Source: Phellopilus nigrolimitatus (lineage: Eukaryota; Basidiomycota; Agaricomycetes; Hymenochaetales; Hymenochaetaceae). From it: 64,000 nt of DNA. This document shows positions 14,132 to 25,929 of this stretch, piece after piece. The notes under the pieces are model-generated. The model was not told the origin of the DNA, searched no databases, and saw only the letters and a program-made list of their open reading frames with translations. The stretch lies in assembly GCA_021029095.1 (NCBI GenBank), contig JAJOHG010000021.1, forward strand, positions 434,001-498,000, written 5' to 3'. The position numbers were made by a program, and so were the translations under genes. The stretch's first letter is position 1, and each line of letters opens with the position of its first letter.

Positions 14132-14309
14132 TTCTCATAAGTCAAAATCTAAGAGCTCACGAGTTGCATCGAGAAAATAAATAAGTGTGCTGTTTCATGT
14201 ACAATAGTCAGAAGAAATGTCGAGAACGACTGCAATACAATGAATGATCTGCTTTGAAACTTGCTTTTCAAGACACGCTCGTCGTATTCTTTATGTGCAC
14301 GAAACTCGC

Positions 14310-14760
14310 TACATCTGACTTCTGGAGTATGAGCACAGCACTCGAGAGTCAGAAGCATCGCTTTTCTGCCCACCGAATCTTGCTCTGAAATTGTAGACCC
14401 AGAGATCAATACATTCGAGTGAAGACCGAAGGAGATAAAGGGAAAAGGCAAACCCCGCGACAATAACTACGCATACAGATAGCTGACACATTTGGCTCGA
14501 ATTCCAGGAACGTACTTACATACATAGACAGTACTTGACTTCTTACTCCTCGAATCCCAGGTTGTTTCCTTGTTTTGTTCTCGAGTGTTCTCGACACATC
14601 CAAATTCCAAAGACGAAAGGAAATAAGAGGAAAGGGCAGACGCATGAGTAGCGTCGCCAAGGGTCTTCACGAGCCGAACATGTGCGGTAGCATGATGCGC
14701 ATGTAACCCAGCTGATGCTGATTACGCAGTTAGAACTACTATTGAGAATCCACGCATTTG
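14310..14760 (-). pseudogene. Two further scraps of the permease 3' end
   Basis: Two minus-strand pieces, about 14310-14480 and 14580-14760, resemble the last intron and surrounding exons of the permease (words corresponding to VVIV, RLPFPLISFRL and the last intron). They lie in the short space between the convergent copies B and C, at the centre of the palindrome. Both are diverged and frame-broken. They suggest more than one round of duplication through the permease tail. Confidence 0.6.
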
Positions 14761-14865
14761 TGCTTCAGTCGTTCTTGACATTTCTTCTGACTATTGTACA
14801 TAAAATAATACACTTAATTCTTATCTCGATGCAACTCTGGGCTCTTAAATTTTGACTTATGACGA

Positions 14866-16512
14866 TTACGGCTTTGGGATATTGATTGACGCAATGCCGT
14901 CTGCATATTGGCGAAGGTAGTCCGCCATTGTCTTGTCTGAAACATGTGTCCGATGATCAGCTTGCTTGTACGGTATTTTCACAGTAAAAATAAGACCCAC
15001 AAATGCTTACAGCCTCATTGACCGAGATCAGCATGTATTCGGGCATGTCCTGAGCAACAGAACTGTCAGCACTAGTTTCAGAAGAGTCAAGGTGAGTTAT
15101 GTTCATTCACAGCGTCTTTGGCACCGCCTTCAAGCCACGTCTTGATCTCCAGCGCATCATTATGCGCAGATGTCCAGAGCAGAGTCATGACAGAGACGTT
15201 TTGGTTAAAGAGCTTAAGGTTTTCGGTGCCGAGCAGTTCGAGCTTCTCGCGAGTCGCCTTAATGTCGTTGATCGACTGGACCAAGGCATCAATGCGCGCT
15301 TGCTTGGCTTCGACTTGTTTTTTCTTTGCTAAGAGAAGTGAGAGAGAGATGTCAGAGTAAGAAGGAACGGACTGACAATCGATAGCAATGGCCAGGCCGA
15401 CGACAGAGCTGGTGCTTACACCCGCGAAAATCAAACCACCGATCTAATATTTTATCAGGCACATTCGGGATGAAGGACGTAGCCCGAGGGTCGACTCACA
15501 ATGACAATTGGCGCGAACGGACCCGACAATAAAGCCAAGATTCCAGTTACCGGCAATGAGGCGGCGGCGACTCCACCGACCGCAAAGAGGGCGACTCTGA
15601 GTTTAGATAGCTCATTCCTCAATTCATCCAAGTCCTTACGCGCTTGCTCGAGCTCTTTGGTGTCCGCGCCTTCTTTATCGGAGGCCCAGCCACTGAAAGA
15701 ACCGATGAACACAGCAAAATCACTTTTGAGATTGTTGAGACTCTTCTCCATGGCAGCGGCTTTATCGGAGAAGGTGTCGGCATCCTGCAAGCATCGAGAG
15801 GATCAGGAGAAGCTTGAGTGAAACGTGATTACACTGGAACGCACCTTGATGAATTCCCCAATTTTTTCCTTCCTCTTCTCAATGGTGAGAGATGTATCCT
15901 TGCAAATAGGAATAATGACCGAGTCAAAGCCTTATAATGCTTGTCAACGGGTACACTGTGACACGAATTAAAATGATCGAATCTCAGACTTACGCAAACC
16001 ATAGACTGCGATCTTGACAGCGAGATCCTTGCTGTCGTGCACGATCTGGCGAAACATCTACAAAAAGTAGATAGAGGAGGAAGGTTAGCTAGCGAACACA
16101 TTTCCCAGAGCGAAAGTAAATGACATACTTGATTCAAAGTTCTAAATCTTGGAACGAAGGCACCCTCTTTCGGTGGAATACTCATCGCGTCGATACTTGC
16201 CAGCGTTCTCATGAGATTGGTAAACATAACCTCAATTTCGCTGCATGCGGCCGTAGCGTCGGCGGCAGCTGTTCTAAGAGACAAGGCTGCATCCTTAGAC
16301 GACATTTCCCTGGCCACTCCGATGGTGAAGGTGGTCTTCTGGTCTGGCGTCATATCCACTATCTTGCCAGCATTGGAAATGAGGATGTCAATTTCGTACT
16401 GAGGAAGCTGTTTGGTGGTGTCGAGAACATCCTGAGGCTTTGGCTTGGAGCCAAGACGCTGCTCTAAGCGTGCAACGACAGACTCGTACGAGGGAGGAGC
16501 GTCGGAGGACAT
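14866..16512 (-). CDS. Copy C: helical hydrophobic-hairpin family protein (type 1)
   Basis: Starts at 16512 (MSSDAPPSYESVVARLEQRLG) and stops at 14866-14868 after INIPKP. Exon 1 contains the QYEIDILISNAGK and FTIGVAREMSSKDAA blocks. Exon 4 (about 15500-15785) has charged arm DKEGADTKELEQARKDL and hydrophobic ALFAVGGVAAASLPVTGILALL. Exon 6 (about 15112-15330) has ALVQSINDIKATREKLELLG. Exon 7 encodes MPEYMLISVNEA. All borders look normal and no stop interrupts the model. It is the partner of copy B in the palindrome and lies tail-to-head beside the permease on its right. Type 1. Confidence 0.82.
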
Positions 16513-18060
16513 GCTGGTGACTGAGTGTAAAGCGAGTTCGAGCGAGTTCGAACGCTGAGATCAGACGTAAATGGTAAAGTGAAATGCAAAATGGTCAACG
16601 CTCATATAACAATGCGACCACTAGTTTCCCTGACGCAGTCTGAATTAGCCCGGAGAAATTCTAGAGTAGTAATACATCAAGCATACGCGTCGAGACTTCC
16701 TCTCCCTTCTTCTCGAAAATGGTTTGCCGCTTTAGTCGTAGGATGTCGAGAAGCGGCCAAGTCGTATGGATACTGATCCTTTGGAATAGTTACTCTTCGC
16801 TGTCTGTTTGACACTTATTACAGGTACGAGAGAGTCGAGCTTGCCGTCGCGGTTACTCTAGAGCATGTAAAATCCTTGGAGATCGGAGATCTGCATGAAC
16901 GAATACAGTGACATACCAGTACGGTTGGTCTTCGCTGTCTGTTTGACGGTCGAGGGGGTCGCGTTTGCAGGCAAGACTGTCCTAGAGCTTGTGAATCCAT
17001 CAAATTGACACCAAATCACCGCAGGCTGTCTAGTCCACACTGCCGATGCCAACTGTATCCACTCATCTTGTGATGATTTCCGTTTCCAGTTTTCTCTTCA
17101 TATGATCTGGATCTGCTTCATGTTGATATGGACCAAGTATTAGGATGCTGACTACGGAGTTCTATCTGGGCACGAGGCGCGAATCTCGAGACGTTCTTTA
17201 GGTTGGCACTGCAGAAGCCGTCAGCATGGTTCGACTTCTCCGGGTCTGAGTGTAAAACCCGGACAAGCATGGTCTTTTTAACGTTCTGCATTCCACGAGT
17301 CTGTCTCTCTGAGCCTCTTCATCGGGAAATTATCACAGATGTCAAACTCAATGAGTTCGACGAGCCTGGAGACAACGAGTAAGCTCCCACCTTGTAATTC
17401 ACGAGGAAAGAGAATATACGCAGTGGAAAAAGGAATCAGCCCTTTATTTTTGACGGAGGCGGCATCATTGAAACATCGAGAATGTACTGTGAAGCGGGCT
17501 CGTCCATATGGTGAGAAGCATCGACGATATGAAGGAAATCCGACATCGCCCTACAAACTTTTAGCACCGCATGCGGATGACTTTGCAATGCAAAACGACG
17601 TGTTTCGAAATTAAACCATCCATCCCTACTATATTACACGGGGAGCTACGAGCAGAGAGCAGAACCTCAGTCGAGATTGTTGTTCAATACACGGTAAACG
17701 GGATGAGCGCAGCACTCGAGAAGCACTGGAAGCATTCCTTTTCGGCTCACTGAAGCTTCTTTCTTTGAAACTATAGGCAGGACACTTAGAGATCAGCATA
17801 ATCGAGTGAAGACGGGAGGAGATAAGCGGAAAGGGAAGACGCACGACAATGACGACCGTACCGTCGCTGAGGGTCTCCTTTTCCGGCACAAGCTCGTACC
17901 TGAACACGCGTGGTAGCGCAATGCTCCATGCCGCCCAATACACGATGCCCAAGATCAGCACGCTGATGCCGATTATGCAGTACCTAGAGACGCGATTGAG
18001 AATCCGCGCGAGACAGAATCAGAACTAGTGTCCAGTGTGCACGTACAGATAGTAAGGCAG
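16513..18060 (-). repeat. Right arm of the large inverted duplication (upstream of copy C)
   Basis: Counterpart of 10997-12463. It contains the region upstream of copy C and the last exons of the permease. Because the permease continues past this arm to 20605, this side is probably the source, and the left arm the derived copy. Between 16780 and 17740 there is no gene I recognise. Confidence 0.85.
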
Positions 18061-20605
18061 CGGAGGCGTGTCGCCGACGCCGTTGGTCGGCCGTAGAAAT
18101 GGATCAACGATCACTGCAAAACACAGTTCGGAGAAGTGGAAGGCGTCAGACGGTTTTCCTTTCGACTTTCTGTGGGTATACGAGACGACATACGAAACAC
18201 GGCTGCGGCAAGGAAGAATCCTGCGAAGGGCCACCAGACCTTGAACGGCCTGTGCGCGTTTGGTTTCTTGTAGCGAAGCCAGAAGAGCCCCTGACGTCGA
18301 CGGTGTGCAAGTAAGAATATAGAGTTAAGGAGATGCACGCACGAGTACGACAAGCAGGTTGACTATCTGCTGCGGGTAGCCCTGGAGGTCCAGTATGAAG
18401 GGGTACGCAACGTTCGGAGGCGGCGCGATAATGACTATGACCTGCGCTTGCCATCATCATGAGTCATCCTGTAACATAGACAAACGAAGAGAAAACAAAA
18501 CTGCGAACCTGTAGGAATCGAGTACATGATAAGGCCGGGCACGGGGGTCTTCCCTGTCGGCCAATTCGACGCCCAGAACCTGTTTCCGAAGGGAAGTGGT
18601 ATGCCTTCCTTGGCGAGCTCTGTCGAGGACGATTTCTCAGAGATGAATAAATTTCGGTAGAGATGAGGACAGACCTTGGTTCAAGCGGGATTGGGCAAAC
18701 GTCTAGGCGAAAAAGGGGTATACAAAATTTAAAAAAAATAAGAGTGTCGAATATATTTTTTCCCGGAGGCAGGACGCACTACTGTCATGACATTCTGCAG
18801 CGACAACAATGAGCAGGTAATTCGGAATTAGTCGATAATAAACTACTCACTCTTTAAGACAGACGTACGATATGGAAGACGATGATGAGCATGCAAAAGG
18901 TGGAGAATCACAGAGCTTTAAACTTACCCAAGAGCACTGCGTGAAAAGAAAATACGAATTGTTTGGACTATGCTCTGCAAATCATGAAATCACGCACCTA
19001 AGAGCAACGAATACCGTCAGAGCTTTCTGAGCCTCCGTGCCGAAGACTTTCTCGAAGAACAGAGACGCTACAGTCACACCGCTCTCCATGATCTCCTCTT
19101 TCGTCGCCGCGCTATAAATCGAAACCCGCACATATTTGTTTTATGAATGACGCACATTACGAAAACCCAGGGAGAAAGAGAAAGGGCACTCACGCAAAGT
19201 AGGCTATGTTCGCGAGTAAGTACAGGGCGGCGCAGATCCCAAGTCCAAGGGGACCCGCGATCTTGAGTGTACGCACAGGATTCTTCACGTCATTCAGCAC
19301 ATAATTGGTATTTGCCCACCCGCCATAGGAGTAGAGGACCTTGAAGATTGCAGTTGCGTACTGAGTATGATTTTATTACTATATTTCAGATCTCGCGCTT
19401 TTAGGTGTTTAGGTTGCTTTAAGGAGCTTACATCGCTACTGCTATGCGAGCTGCCTGCGAACGCGTTACGGAAGTTGGCAGTGCGGGTCTTTGATGCTTG
19501 TGTGGCCACCGAGGACGACCCAGCCTGCAGTTGCAATACGGATGGTTATGAATGAGAATATCAAGTAAAGTTTCCACGTTGCGCCATACCTGTAACGATG
19601 ATGAAAACCAGAATGAACATCTTAAAGACGCTAAGTAGCCTAGAGTGCTAGGTCAGAGATACCCTCTTCACTTATCTACGTGAACTCTGATCTGGTAACT
19701 TACATTTGTAAGAAAAAGGCCGATCCTTGGCGTAAACCCGTGTGCAATGGTCACGAAGAAGATGACTCGCGATAACAAAGCATTAGAGTGAAATCTTAGG
19801 AAATAAATTGAATCAATCACATACCTCCTAGAGCAATTCCGCGAGTTGTCCAACGATCGGCTTCATGTCCGGCGACAACCAAAATACTATTCAGAAAGGG
19901 CTTTCAGTCTCTGCACAGGATATCATCTTTAAAGGAAGAGTATACTTCTGTGCAAACACGATGCAATTGCTCGAACTGAATCCGAGAAGAATGGCCTGCG
20001 TTGCGTAGAAAATCGTTGCAAGGTACTTGGGTTTTTTGTATACGGCTTCGAGATAAACCTTCTCGCCGCCAGACCGCGGGAACATAGTGCCGTATTCCTA
20101 GCCATACGAAGAGGCCGCAGAAAGATAAGACAAGGCCAAGAACCCAGAGCATCAGAGAAGCGCCAATGGAATTCACGGAGGTAAGAATAGAAGACGGCGT
20201 TGAGAAGATCCCGGTGCCGATGATGCGGCCGACACTGGACATAGGGGCAGGTTTGATTTAGAGCGCGTAGACTATGCAGCAAGAACGAGCAACGCACATG
20301 AGAAGAGTACAACTGAACACGCCGAGATGGCGACCCCTGCCACCAGCAGTGTCTGTCAATGTCGACGACAAAGTCAAAGATATGCTTTTGCACAAGATAA
20401 TTGAAGCCTTACCTTCATCGAACGACAGCTCGCCGGGATTCAAAGTCGCATTTGCGACGGCTATCTGCTCTTCGAGTACGGGTATAGCAAACGACTCGCT
20501 TACATGAGCGCCGTTCTTCCCAAGTTTTGAGCTGCTGATCGAGGCATCGTCAGAGGTTGAGTTGTTTCTTCCGAAGCGACGTAGGATACCTCTGATGCCA
20601 GCCAT
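17747..20605 (-). CDS. Mup1-like methionine/amino acid permease (LAT/APC family), possibly damaged
   Basis: The first exon (20413-20605) encodes a hydrophilic N-terminus ending in NPGELSFDEG. The membrane core follows: HLGVFSCTLL, GRIIGTGIFSTPSSILTSVNS (family signature), LMLWVLGLVLSFCGLFVWL, GGEKVYLEAVYKKPKYLAT and ILLGFSSSNCIVFAQ. Later come GGWANTNYVLNDVKNPVRTL (about 19270-19330), EKVFGTEAQKALTVFVAL and a C-terminal part with GLFWLRYKKPNAHRPFKVWWP, ending in a tiny last exon (stop 17747-17749). The order matches fungal high-affinity methionine permeases. Two places appear to need one-base corrections: near 20097-20101 (between FVWL and the YGTMFPRSGG block) and near 19490-19497 (between GGHTSIKDP and TANFRNAF). 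The copy is therefore either a young pseudogene or carries sequence errors. It would import amino acids at the plasma membrane. Confidence 0.75.
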
Positions 20606-21010
20606 GGTAATGGGCAGAGAGAGGCAGTTCCGGTCCGATGGATCTCGTTGCCATCATTGCCCTCCTCACTCTTTATCCATGCTTCAAGATAGTGAGATGA
20701 AGCCATATCACATGGAAAGATAGATCCCGCATTGCCTCCGAAGCATCGTCGTGTAGCCTGTTGAATATTGCGTGTTCAATCGACTAAGATGAATCAGCGC
20801 CCGTCGACAATAGCTGCTGTCCCGAAACCTTGTTCCGTCGAAGCGATTAAAGAGGTTGTTATTCAGCGCAAATAGCGCGGTGTACTGTATTATCGTCCAG
20901 AAGATCCCAAAAATGATGAAATCGGGCATGTCCTCTGAACGGAGACGCTAAAGGGATAGGCAAAGCCGTCGAGCGGGAACAGGCAGAATCATCAAAAGAG
21001 ATAGGCAGCG
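20606..21010. other. Region upstream of the permease
   Basis: No coding family was recognised. A short hydrophobic reading (20859-20929 minus) is not supported by any neighbour. It probably holds the permease promoter, although no clear TATA or known operator stands out. Confidence 0.4.
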
Positions 21011-21029
21011 ATGTTGAGTACGAGAAAGA

Positions 21030-21345
21030 GAAAGGCGAGACGACGCCGGCGCTTGCGAGCAAGCGGGAAGACCGCGCGTGCCCGCTCTTCGTTCTTTTTG
21101 CCGAGGACGACTTCGCGTGCCAGATCATGGACCCGCCCGAGCTCGAGGAAATTGCCCTCTAGACCTGTGGTGCCGCCAAGTCCGGCTTCATGCCCTCATC
21201 ACGCAGGCTCCGGCGCTGGTACCCATGCTGTATCCGAAGCAGCAGAACGGCTTCGACCCGCGGCCTGGATGCAAAACCGACGTCCTCGTCCTCGTCGTCG
21301 TTGTCCATCACCACGCTTCGCGCGGCGCGCAGGTGGCAGTGTGGA
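21030..21345 (+). pseudogene. HIRA/Hir1-like fragment 1
   Basis: The plus strand has ARPLFVLAEDDFACQIMD-like coding (about 21070-21130), then PELEEIAL and a segment with the AAKSGF..ITQAPALVPMLYPKQQNGFD wording. The same wording appears in the fragment at 36170-36490, and the front part in 24655-25000. HIRA/Hir1 is a WD40 histone H3-H4 chaperone subunit in which a region near the end of the propeller reads 'RPL ..DVFE..IMDLSW..DG'. This piece misses the sequence between IMD and PELE and has mixed frames. It is a relic. Confidence 0.55.
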
Positions 21346-21886
21346 AGGCTAAGCGCGCTGCTCACGTGCTCACGCCCTCTATTTTTTTTTTCATGCTTGA
21401 ATTGCTTCTCTTGGCGAAATTCTCGGACTTCTCGCGTGCCCAGCGCGTAGACGTTTCTCAGTGGTGCAATGCCTACTACTCCCTGGGCGCCTCGTCGAAG
21501 GAAGGAAGTTTACACGCTCTTCTAATGCAGCTGTCAGAGTGGCAAATATCGGGTTAGTGCGCATGATGGCGCGGATGAGGGAATGCGAAATATAAGAAGC
21601 GAGGAGGACAAGCCACGCAATGTTTTGGAATTTAAGTCCATCCGAACGTCTTGAGTCTCGTGCTGATAGAGAATTCAACGAGCATGTCTTGAGAAGCAAG
21701 CATCTCATTGTATTACAACTGTTCTCGACATTTCTTCAGACTATTTGACATAAAACAATACACTTTATTCTTCTCGCGATGCACTCGCGGTCTCCTTGAA
21801 TTTGACTTATGAATATTTCGGCTTTGGGATGTTGACTAACGTGATGCAGTCTACGCATTGGCGAGGGTATCCCGCCATTGTATTGT
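21346..21886. other. 3' flank of copy D, duplicated beside copy H
   Basis: The segment 21500-21780 (cacgctcttctaatg.., gcggatgagggaatgc.., acatttcttc..) recurs at about 43335-43620 downstream of copy H, and shorter parts occur near 14220-14290, 50035-50090 and 56400-56500. It marks the 3' border of the duplicated gene unit. No gene is visible. Confidence 0.6.
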
Positions 21887-21946
21887 CTAAATCGTGATGC
21901 CGTCTGCGTATTGGCGAAGGTATCCCGCCATTGTCTTGTCTGAATC
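21841..21946 (-). repeat. 53-base tandem duplication in the last exon of copy D
   Basis: Bases 21841-21893 and 21894-21946 are two diverged copies of the last-exon segment (the part encoding KTMAGYLRQYADGIT and adjoining intron end). The duplication places a TAG (21887-21889) directly after GIT, so the usual SVNIPKP-like tail is not translated. Confidence 0.85.
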
Positions 21947-23513
21947 GCATTGATCAGGTTTATCACCAAAGTAAAAGGAGATGAAGTTAAAACTCACAGA
22001 TGTCGACAGCATCGTTGACCGATCTCAACATGTATTCGGGCATGTCCTGAGCAACAGAACTGTCAGCACTAGTTTCAGAAGAGTCAAGGTGAGTTATGTT
22101 CATTCACAACGTCTTCGGCACCGTCTTCAAGCCACGTCTTGATCTCCAGCGCATCATTATGCGCAGATGTCCAGAGCAGAGCCATGACAGAGACGTTTTG
22201 GTTAAAGAGCTTAAGGTTTTCGGTGCCGAGCAGTTCAAGCTTCTCGCGAGTCGCCTTAATGTCATTGATCGACTGGACCAATGCATCAATGCGCGCTTGC
22301 TTGGCTTCAACTTGTTCTTTCTTTGCTAAGAGAAGTGAGAGAGAGACGTCAGAGTAAAAAGGAACGGACTGACAAGTGATAGCAACGGCCAGGCCAACGA
22401 CGGAACTGGTGCTTAAACCTGCAAAAATCAAACCGCCGATCTAGTATGTTTTTCAGGACATTTCAGATGAAAGCCATAGCCCAAGGGTCGACTTACAATG
22501 ACAAACGGCGCGAAAGGACCTGACAACAAAGCCAAGATTCCGGTTACCGGAAGTGAGGCGGCAGCAGCCCCACCGACCGCAAAGAGTGCGATCTTGAGTT
22601 CAGATAGCTCTTTTCTCAATGTCTCCAAGTCCTTACGCGCTTGCTCGAGCTCTTTGGTGTCCGCACCCTCTTTATCGAAGGCCCAGCCACCGAATGAACC
22701 GGTGAATGTAGCAAAGTCAAATTTGAGATCACTGAAACTCCTCTCCAACACACCAGCTTTTTCGGAGAAAGTGTCGGCGTCCTGAAAGCATTGAGAGAAT
22801 CAGACGAAGCTTCTAGTAAAACATAGGATCACAATAGAGCACACCTTGATGAATTTCTCGAGTTTTTCCTTCCTCTGCGCAACGGTGTACTTTTCATCCG
22901 TGCAGATAGGAATGATTTCCGAGTCAAAGCCTTATGATACCCTCCGTCAGCAAGTGCAACACGACACAATTATAAATGCATGAATCCGACTTACGCAAAC
23001 CATAGTTGGCGATCTTGACAGCGAGATCCCCGCTGTCACGCACAATCCGGAGAAACTCCTGCGAGCAGGGAGATTAACTAGTGAGCACATTTCCCAGTTT
23101 CATAGTGAGAGTGAAAGAAAGAGACGTACTTGGTTTAAGATTTTAAATCTTGGGACAAAGGGGCCCTCTTTCGGTGGAATATTCTTCGCGTCGATACTTG
23201 CCAGTGTGCTCGTGAGGTTGATAAACATGTTCTCAATTTCACTGCATGCAGCCGCAGCGTCTGTGGCAGCTGTTTTAAGATACGGGACTGCATCCTGAGA
23301 CGACATCGTCTTGGCCACGCCGACCGTGAAGGCGGCTTGCTCGGCCGGCGTCAAATCCGCCGCCTTGCCAGCATTGTCAACGAGGATGTCAATTTCGTAC
23401 TGATGAAGCTGTTTAGCGACGTCGAGGACCTCCTGAGGCTTTGGGTTGGACCCAAGACGCTGCTCGAGGCGTGCAACGACAGACTCGTACGAGGGAGGAG
23501 CGTCGGAGGACAT
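21887..23513 (-). CDS. Copy D: family member with altered C-terminus (type 1)
   Basis: Starts at 23513 (MSSDAPPSYES). Exon 1 carries QYEIDILVDNAGK and FTVGVAKTMSSQDAV. Exon 4 (about 22500-22785) has DKEGADTKELEQARKDL and ALFAVGGAAAASLPVTGILALL. Exon 6 (about 22115-22330) has ALVQSINDIKATREKLELLG. The last exon is changed by a 53-base tandem duplication, so translation ends at 21887-21889, about eight residues early. The rest is intact. Its 3' half is nearly identical to copies C and H, showing recent common origin or gene conversion. TATA-like gcttatatacc lies near 23572. The loss is small and the product might still fold. Confidence 0.78.
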
Positions 23514-24130
23514 GTTTGTGACTGAGTGTAAAAGCAAGTATGAGCTCTGAAGTGAATCAAACCGGCCATGGGCTTATATACCAGTGGAGCCAGAAAACAA
23601 TAAGCCAAGCTGAAAGACGTGATAGCTCTGAGCCAGTATTTCTGGGGCAGTATGCATAGGCACCCCAGAAAGTCCGGATTGGAAGCAAGACGGACAACGA
23701 GCACGCCCCTCGAGGTATCCTTTTCTTTCTCCTCACCAAAAGTTTACCATTCGGTTGAGAAGTAACCTGTTTGAGAGTTATTATAGGTGCGAAAGAGTCG
23801 AGCTCGCGGACGAGATTACCCGAGGACACGCACGGAATGTCGAGCCCGCACTGCCAATATCAGCTGTATATCCGCATGATCTTACAAAGTACGTGAGCCC
23901 GTAAGATGTTCATCGAGTGTGTTTCAAAGATACGGAGAACTCACCCCAGATGCTAGTTTGTTGAATGTTCTAACTCAGGCATCTAAGAAAGTCCGGATTG
24001 GAAGCAGGACGACATCAAATACGCGCGCGGAGATTTCTCATCGAAGAAGGTCTACCACTTGGGTGGTAAGACGGTGAGAAGTAGCCTGTTTGAAGTTATT
24101 TCAGAGTCGAGCTTGCTGATGAGATTAGCT
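23514..24130 (-). promoter_or_regulatory. Upstream module of copy D
   Basis: Reading away from the gene, a TATA-like box lies at about 23571-23578, then an AG-rich block and a gtccggattggaagca word near 23670, which recurs near 23995. A tail of short words (cgagtgtgtttcaaagatac, tagtttgttgaatgttctaa) is also shared. The same succession lies upstream of copies E, G, H, I, J and K, so it is part of the duplicated unit and probably includes the promoter. Confidence 0.65.
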
Positions 24131-24430
24131 GAGGACAAGTGAATTCGTTGAATCGACGGTGTCCGACCGAATCACCAGAAATTGTCAGACCGCGCTGCAA
24201 AAGGTTGTCAGCTGCTGACACTCGTCTTATGGAAGAAGTCCAATGTCTATTTTCTATCAAGTTAAGCGTGCAAATAGAATATGTTTCATAGTAAGCATAC
24301 ACTAGCGCATTGGGAGGTGCGCGGACGGACACCGTCGATGTGTACAGGATCAACGTGCACGGTGCAGCGTCGCCGTGATGCCGCAATCGATCAGTCCCAT
24401 CACTTCGGCACTCGGATCAATGTACTCAGC
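24130..24430. repeat. Dispersed segment also near copies H and K
   Basis: The series ttcgttgaatcgac, cagaaattgtcagaccgcgctg, tctattttctatcaa and agcgcattgggaggtgcgcgga recurs with changes at 45975-46290 and 61695-62065. In the latter two it leads into an HSP70 fragment; here it leads into unrelated DNA. No reading frame is conserved among the three. Confidence 0.6.
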
Positions 24431-24654
24431 CCCTGTCCATTTGTCAGCAGACGCGTTCCCCGCTGTCGATGCCACTTTCGTGAATACGTCGCCGTCTCTG
24501 GTTCGGACACAACTGAGCAATCCCTCGTCCAGCACTTAGGACTGCGATGCTCGTAGCGTGTGGGAAGCATCTCGGTGTTCGCGATAAGCGCGGCGGTGCT
24601 CGCCGTCCGACGTGATGCGCGCGTGTTCGTGATTTACAACGACAAATAACAATG

Positions 24655-25100
24655 TTATAGCGGGCACGAGACATCGTCGAGGTCGCGTGCTACAACCCGC
24701 ACATCTTCCTCTTCCTGGGCGACCTGTGTGCGTTCACCGCAACCGTGAACATCTGCTGTCATCGTGCTTGGTACAGCTGTCAGCGTCTGGAAAATGAAGA
24801 GCACTCGCCCATTCGTCGCCGCCAATGATGTCTTCGCGTGCCCGATTATGGACCTCGCCTGGGCCACCGACGGTCTCGCGTTCTACGCCGTCTCCTACAA
24901 CAGCACCCTCACTGTCTTCGCGTCCAACCCGCCCGAGCTCGAAGGTATCGTCCTCGCGGAACGTGCAGCCACTACCTCCTTGTGGACTTCTTGCACTGCC
25001 CGAACGGTGGCGCCAGCTGCCGACAACTTCGCTCGCGCCAAGCCCGACGCAAAAGAATGGCTTTGGCCATGCTCTTCCCTGCCCACAGGCCCCAGTGAGC
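24655..25100 (+). pseudogene. HIRA/Hir1-like fragment 2
   Basis: The most readable of three HIRA-like pieces. Codons give VEVACYNPHIFL, then after frame changes TAVSVWKMKSTRPFVAANDVF, then CPIMDLAWATDGLAFYAVSYN, TLTVF and PELEGIVL. This order matches the last WD repeats of HIRA/Hir1, the histone chaperone that deposits H3-H4 outside replication. At least two frame changes separate the first part from the second, and downstream sequence cannot be aligned by eye. It is a relic without start or end. Confidence 0.6.
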
Positions 25101-25929
25101 GCGCCACCAGCCTCGTCACGCGCCGCGTGCCTAAGGACAGGCGCCGCACGCATCGGACCTTTTTCGACTCGCTCTGCGCCAATTGAATTGGTTCTGGCAC
25201 CAACGACGCGCCTCCCAGTGTCGCTACCGACATGGTCCGTGTGCCCCCTGTCCGCGTCGGCTTCCGCGTTCTCGACAGGCTTAGGCCGGGTGAGGATGCG
25301 GACACTCGGGGGGCGCTGTCGCTGTCCCGTACGGCTGGGAGGAGAACAACGGAGCGGAAAAACACGCTCAGCGGGACCGCCCGCGCGACTGGGACACTTC
25401 CAGGAGAGGTGCGCAAGACCCATTGGGAGGGCACCGGCGCATCATTGTCCGTGTGGGAGTTGCAGGGGCTGGGATTAGGACTTCAGAAAGGGCCGGCCGC
25501 AGGTCTGAAGGCTTCGGCCAAGAAGAGCATCCAATGACTCGGCTGCCTTCGAGGATGGCGCACTTCGCGTGTACTTCCTTACGGGTATGCAGCGCGTTTC
25601 AATCCCTTCCCCTTTTGCAACTCATCTTTCTAATTGCAGTTTATTCACAGGATTATGTCGACATTGGCGATCAACGTGCCTGCTGCATTCCTCGATGTGG
25701 CGAAGCATTTCCTTATGGCGATGACCATCGTAGGAGAGGCGTTCGTCTGGTGCGTGCCCTGGCCCCACACATAAAATCTCGCGAATTCTCTAACTGCTCA
25801 ACGAAAGGCAGGAACAGGAACATAATAACAGCCACCGACGCACACACCCCCACCTTACTCCTCTCTCTGCTCGGCCCTGCTCGGCCGTTCCCGAGTAGCT
25901 TGCTGGGTGCTGCACCCGCCGTGCTCTCC
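25101..25929. other. Unassigned GC-rich stretch, one spliced-looking scrap
   Basis: Long overlapping ORFs exist on both strands to 25540, but their composition is what high GC produces and none resembles a family. At 25560-25760 an intron-like gtatgc...attgcag (about 25587-25640) separates coding-like DNA that would read NVPAAFLDVAKHFLMAMT. I cannot name it. It is probably another fragment. Confidence 0.35.

Noticed and set aside
24734..25478. Very long overlapping ORFs on both strands (up to 229 codons)
   Set aside because: High GC makes stop codons rare in all frames. Only the HIRA-like words up to about 25000 have family support, and the longest frame runs antisense to them.
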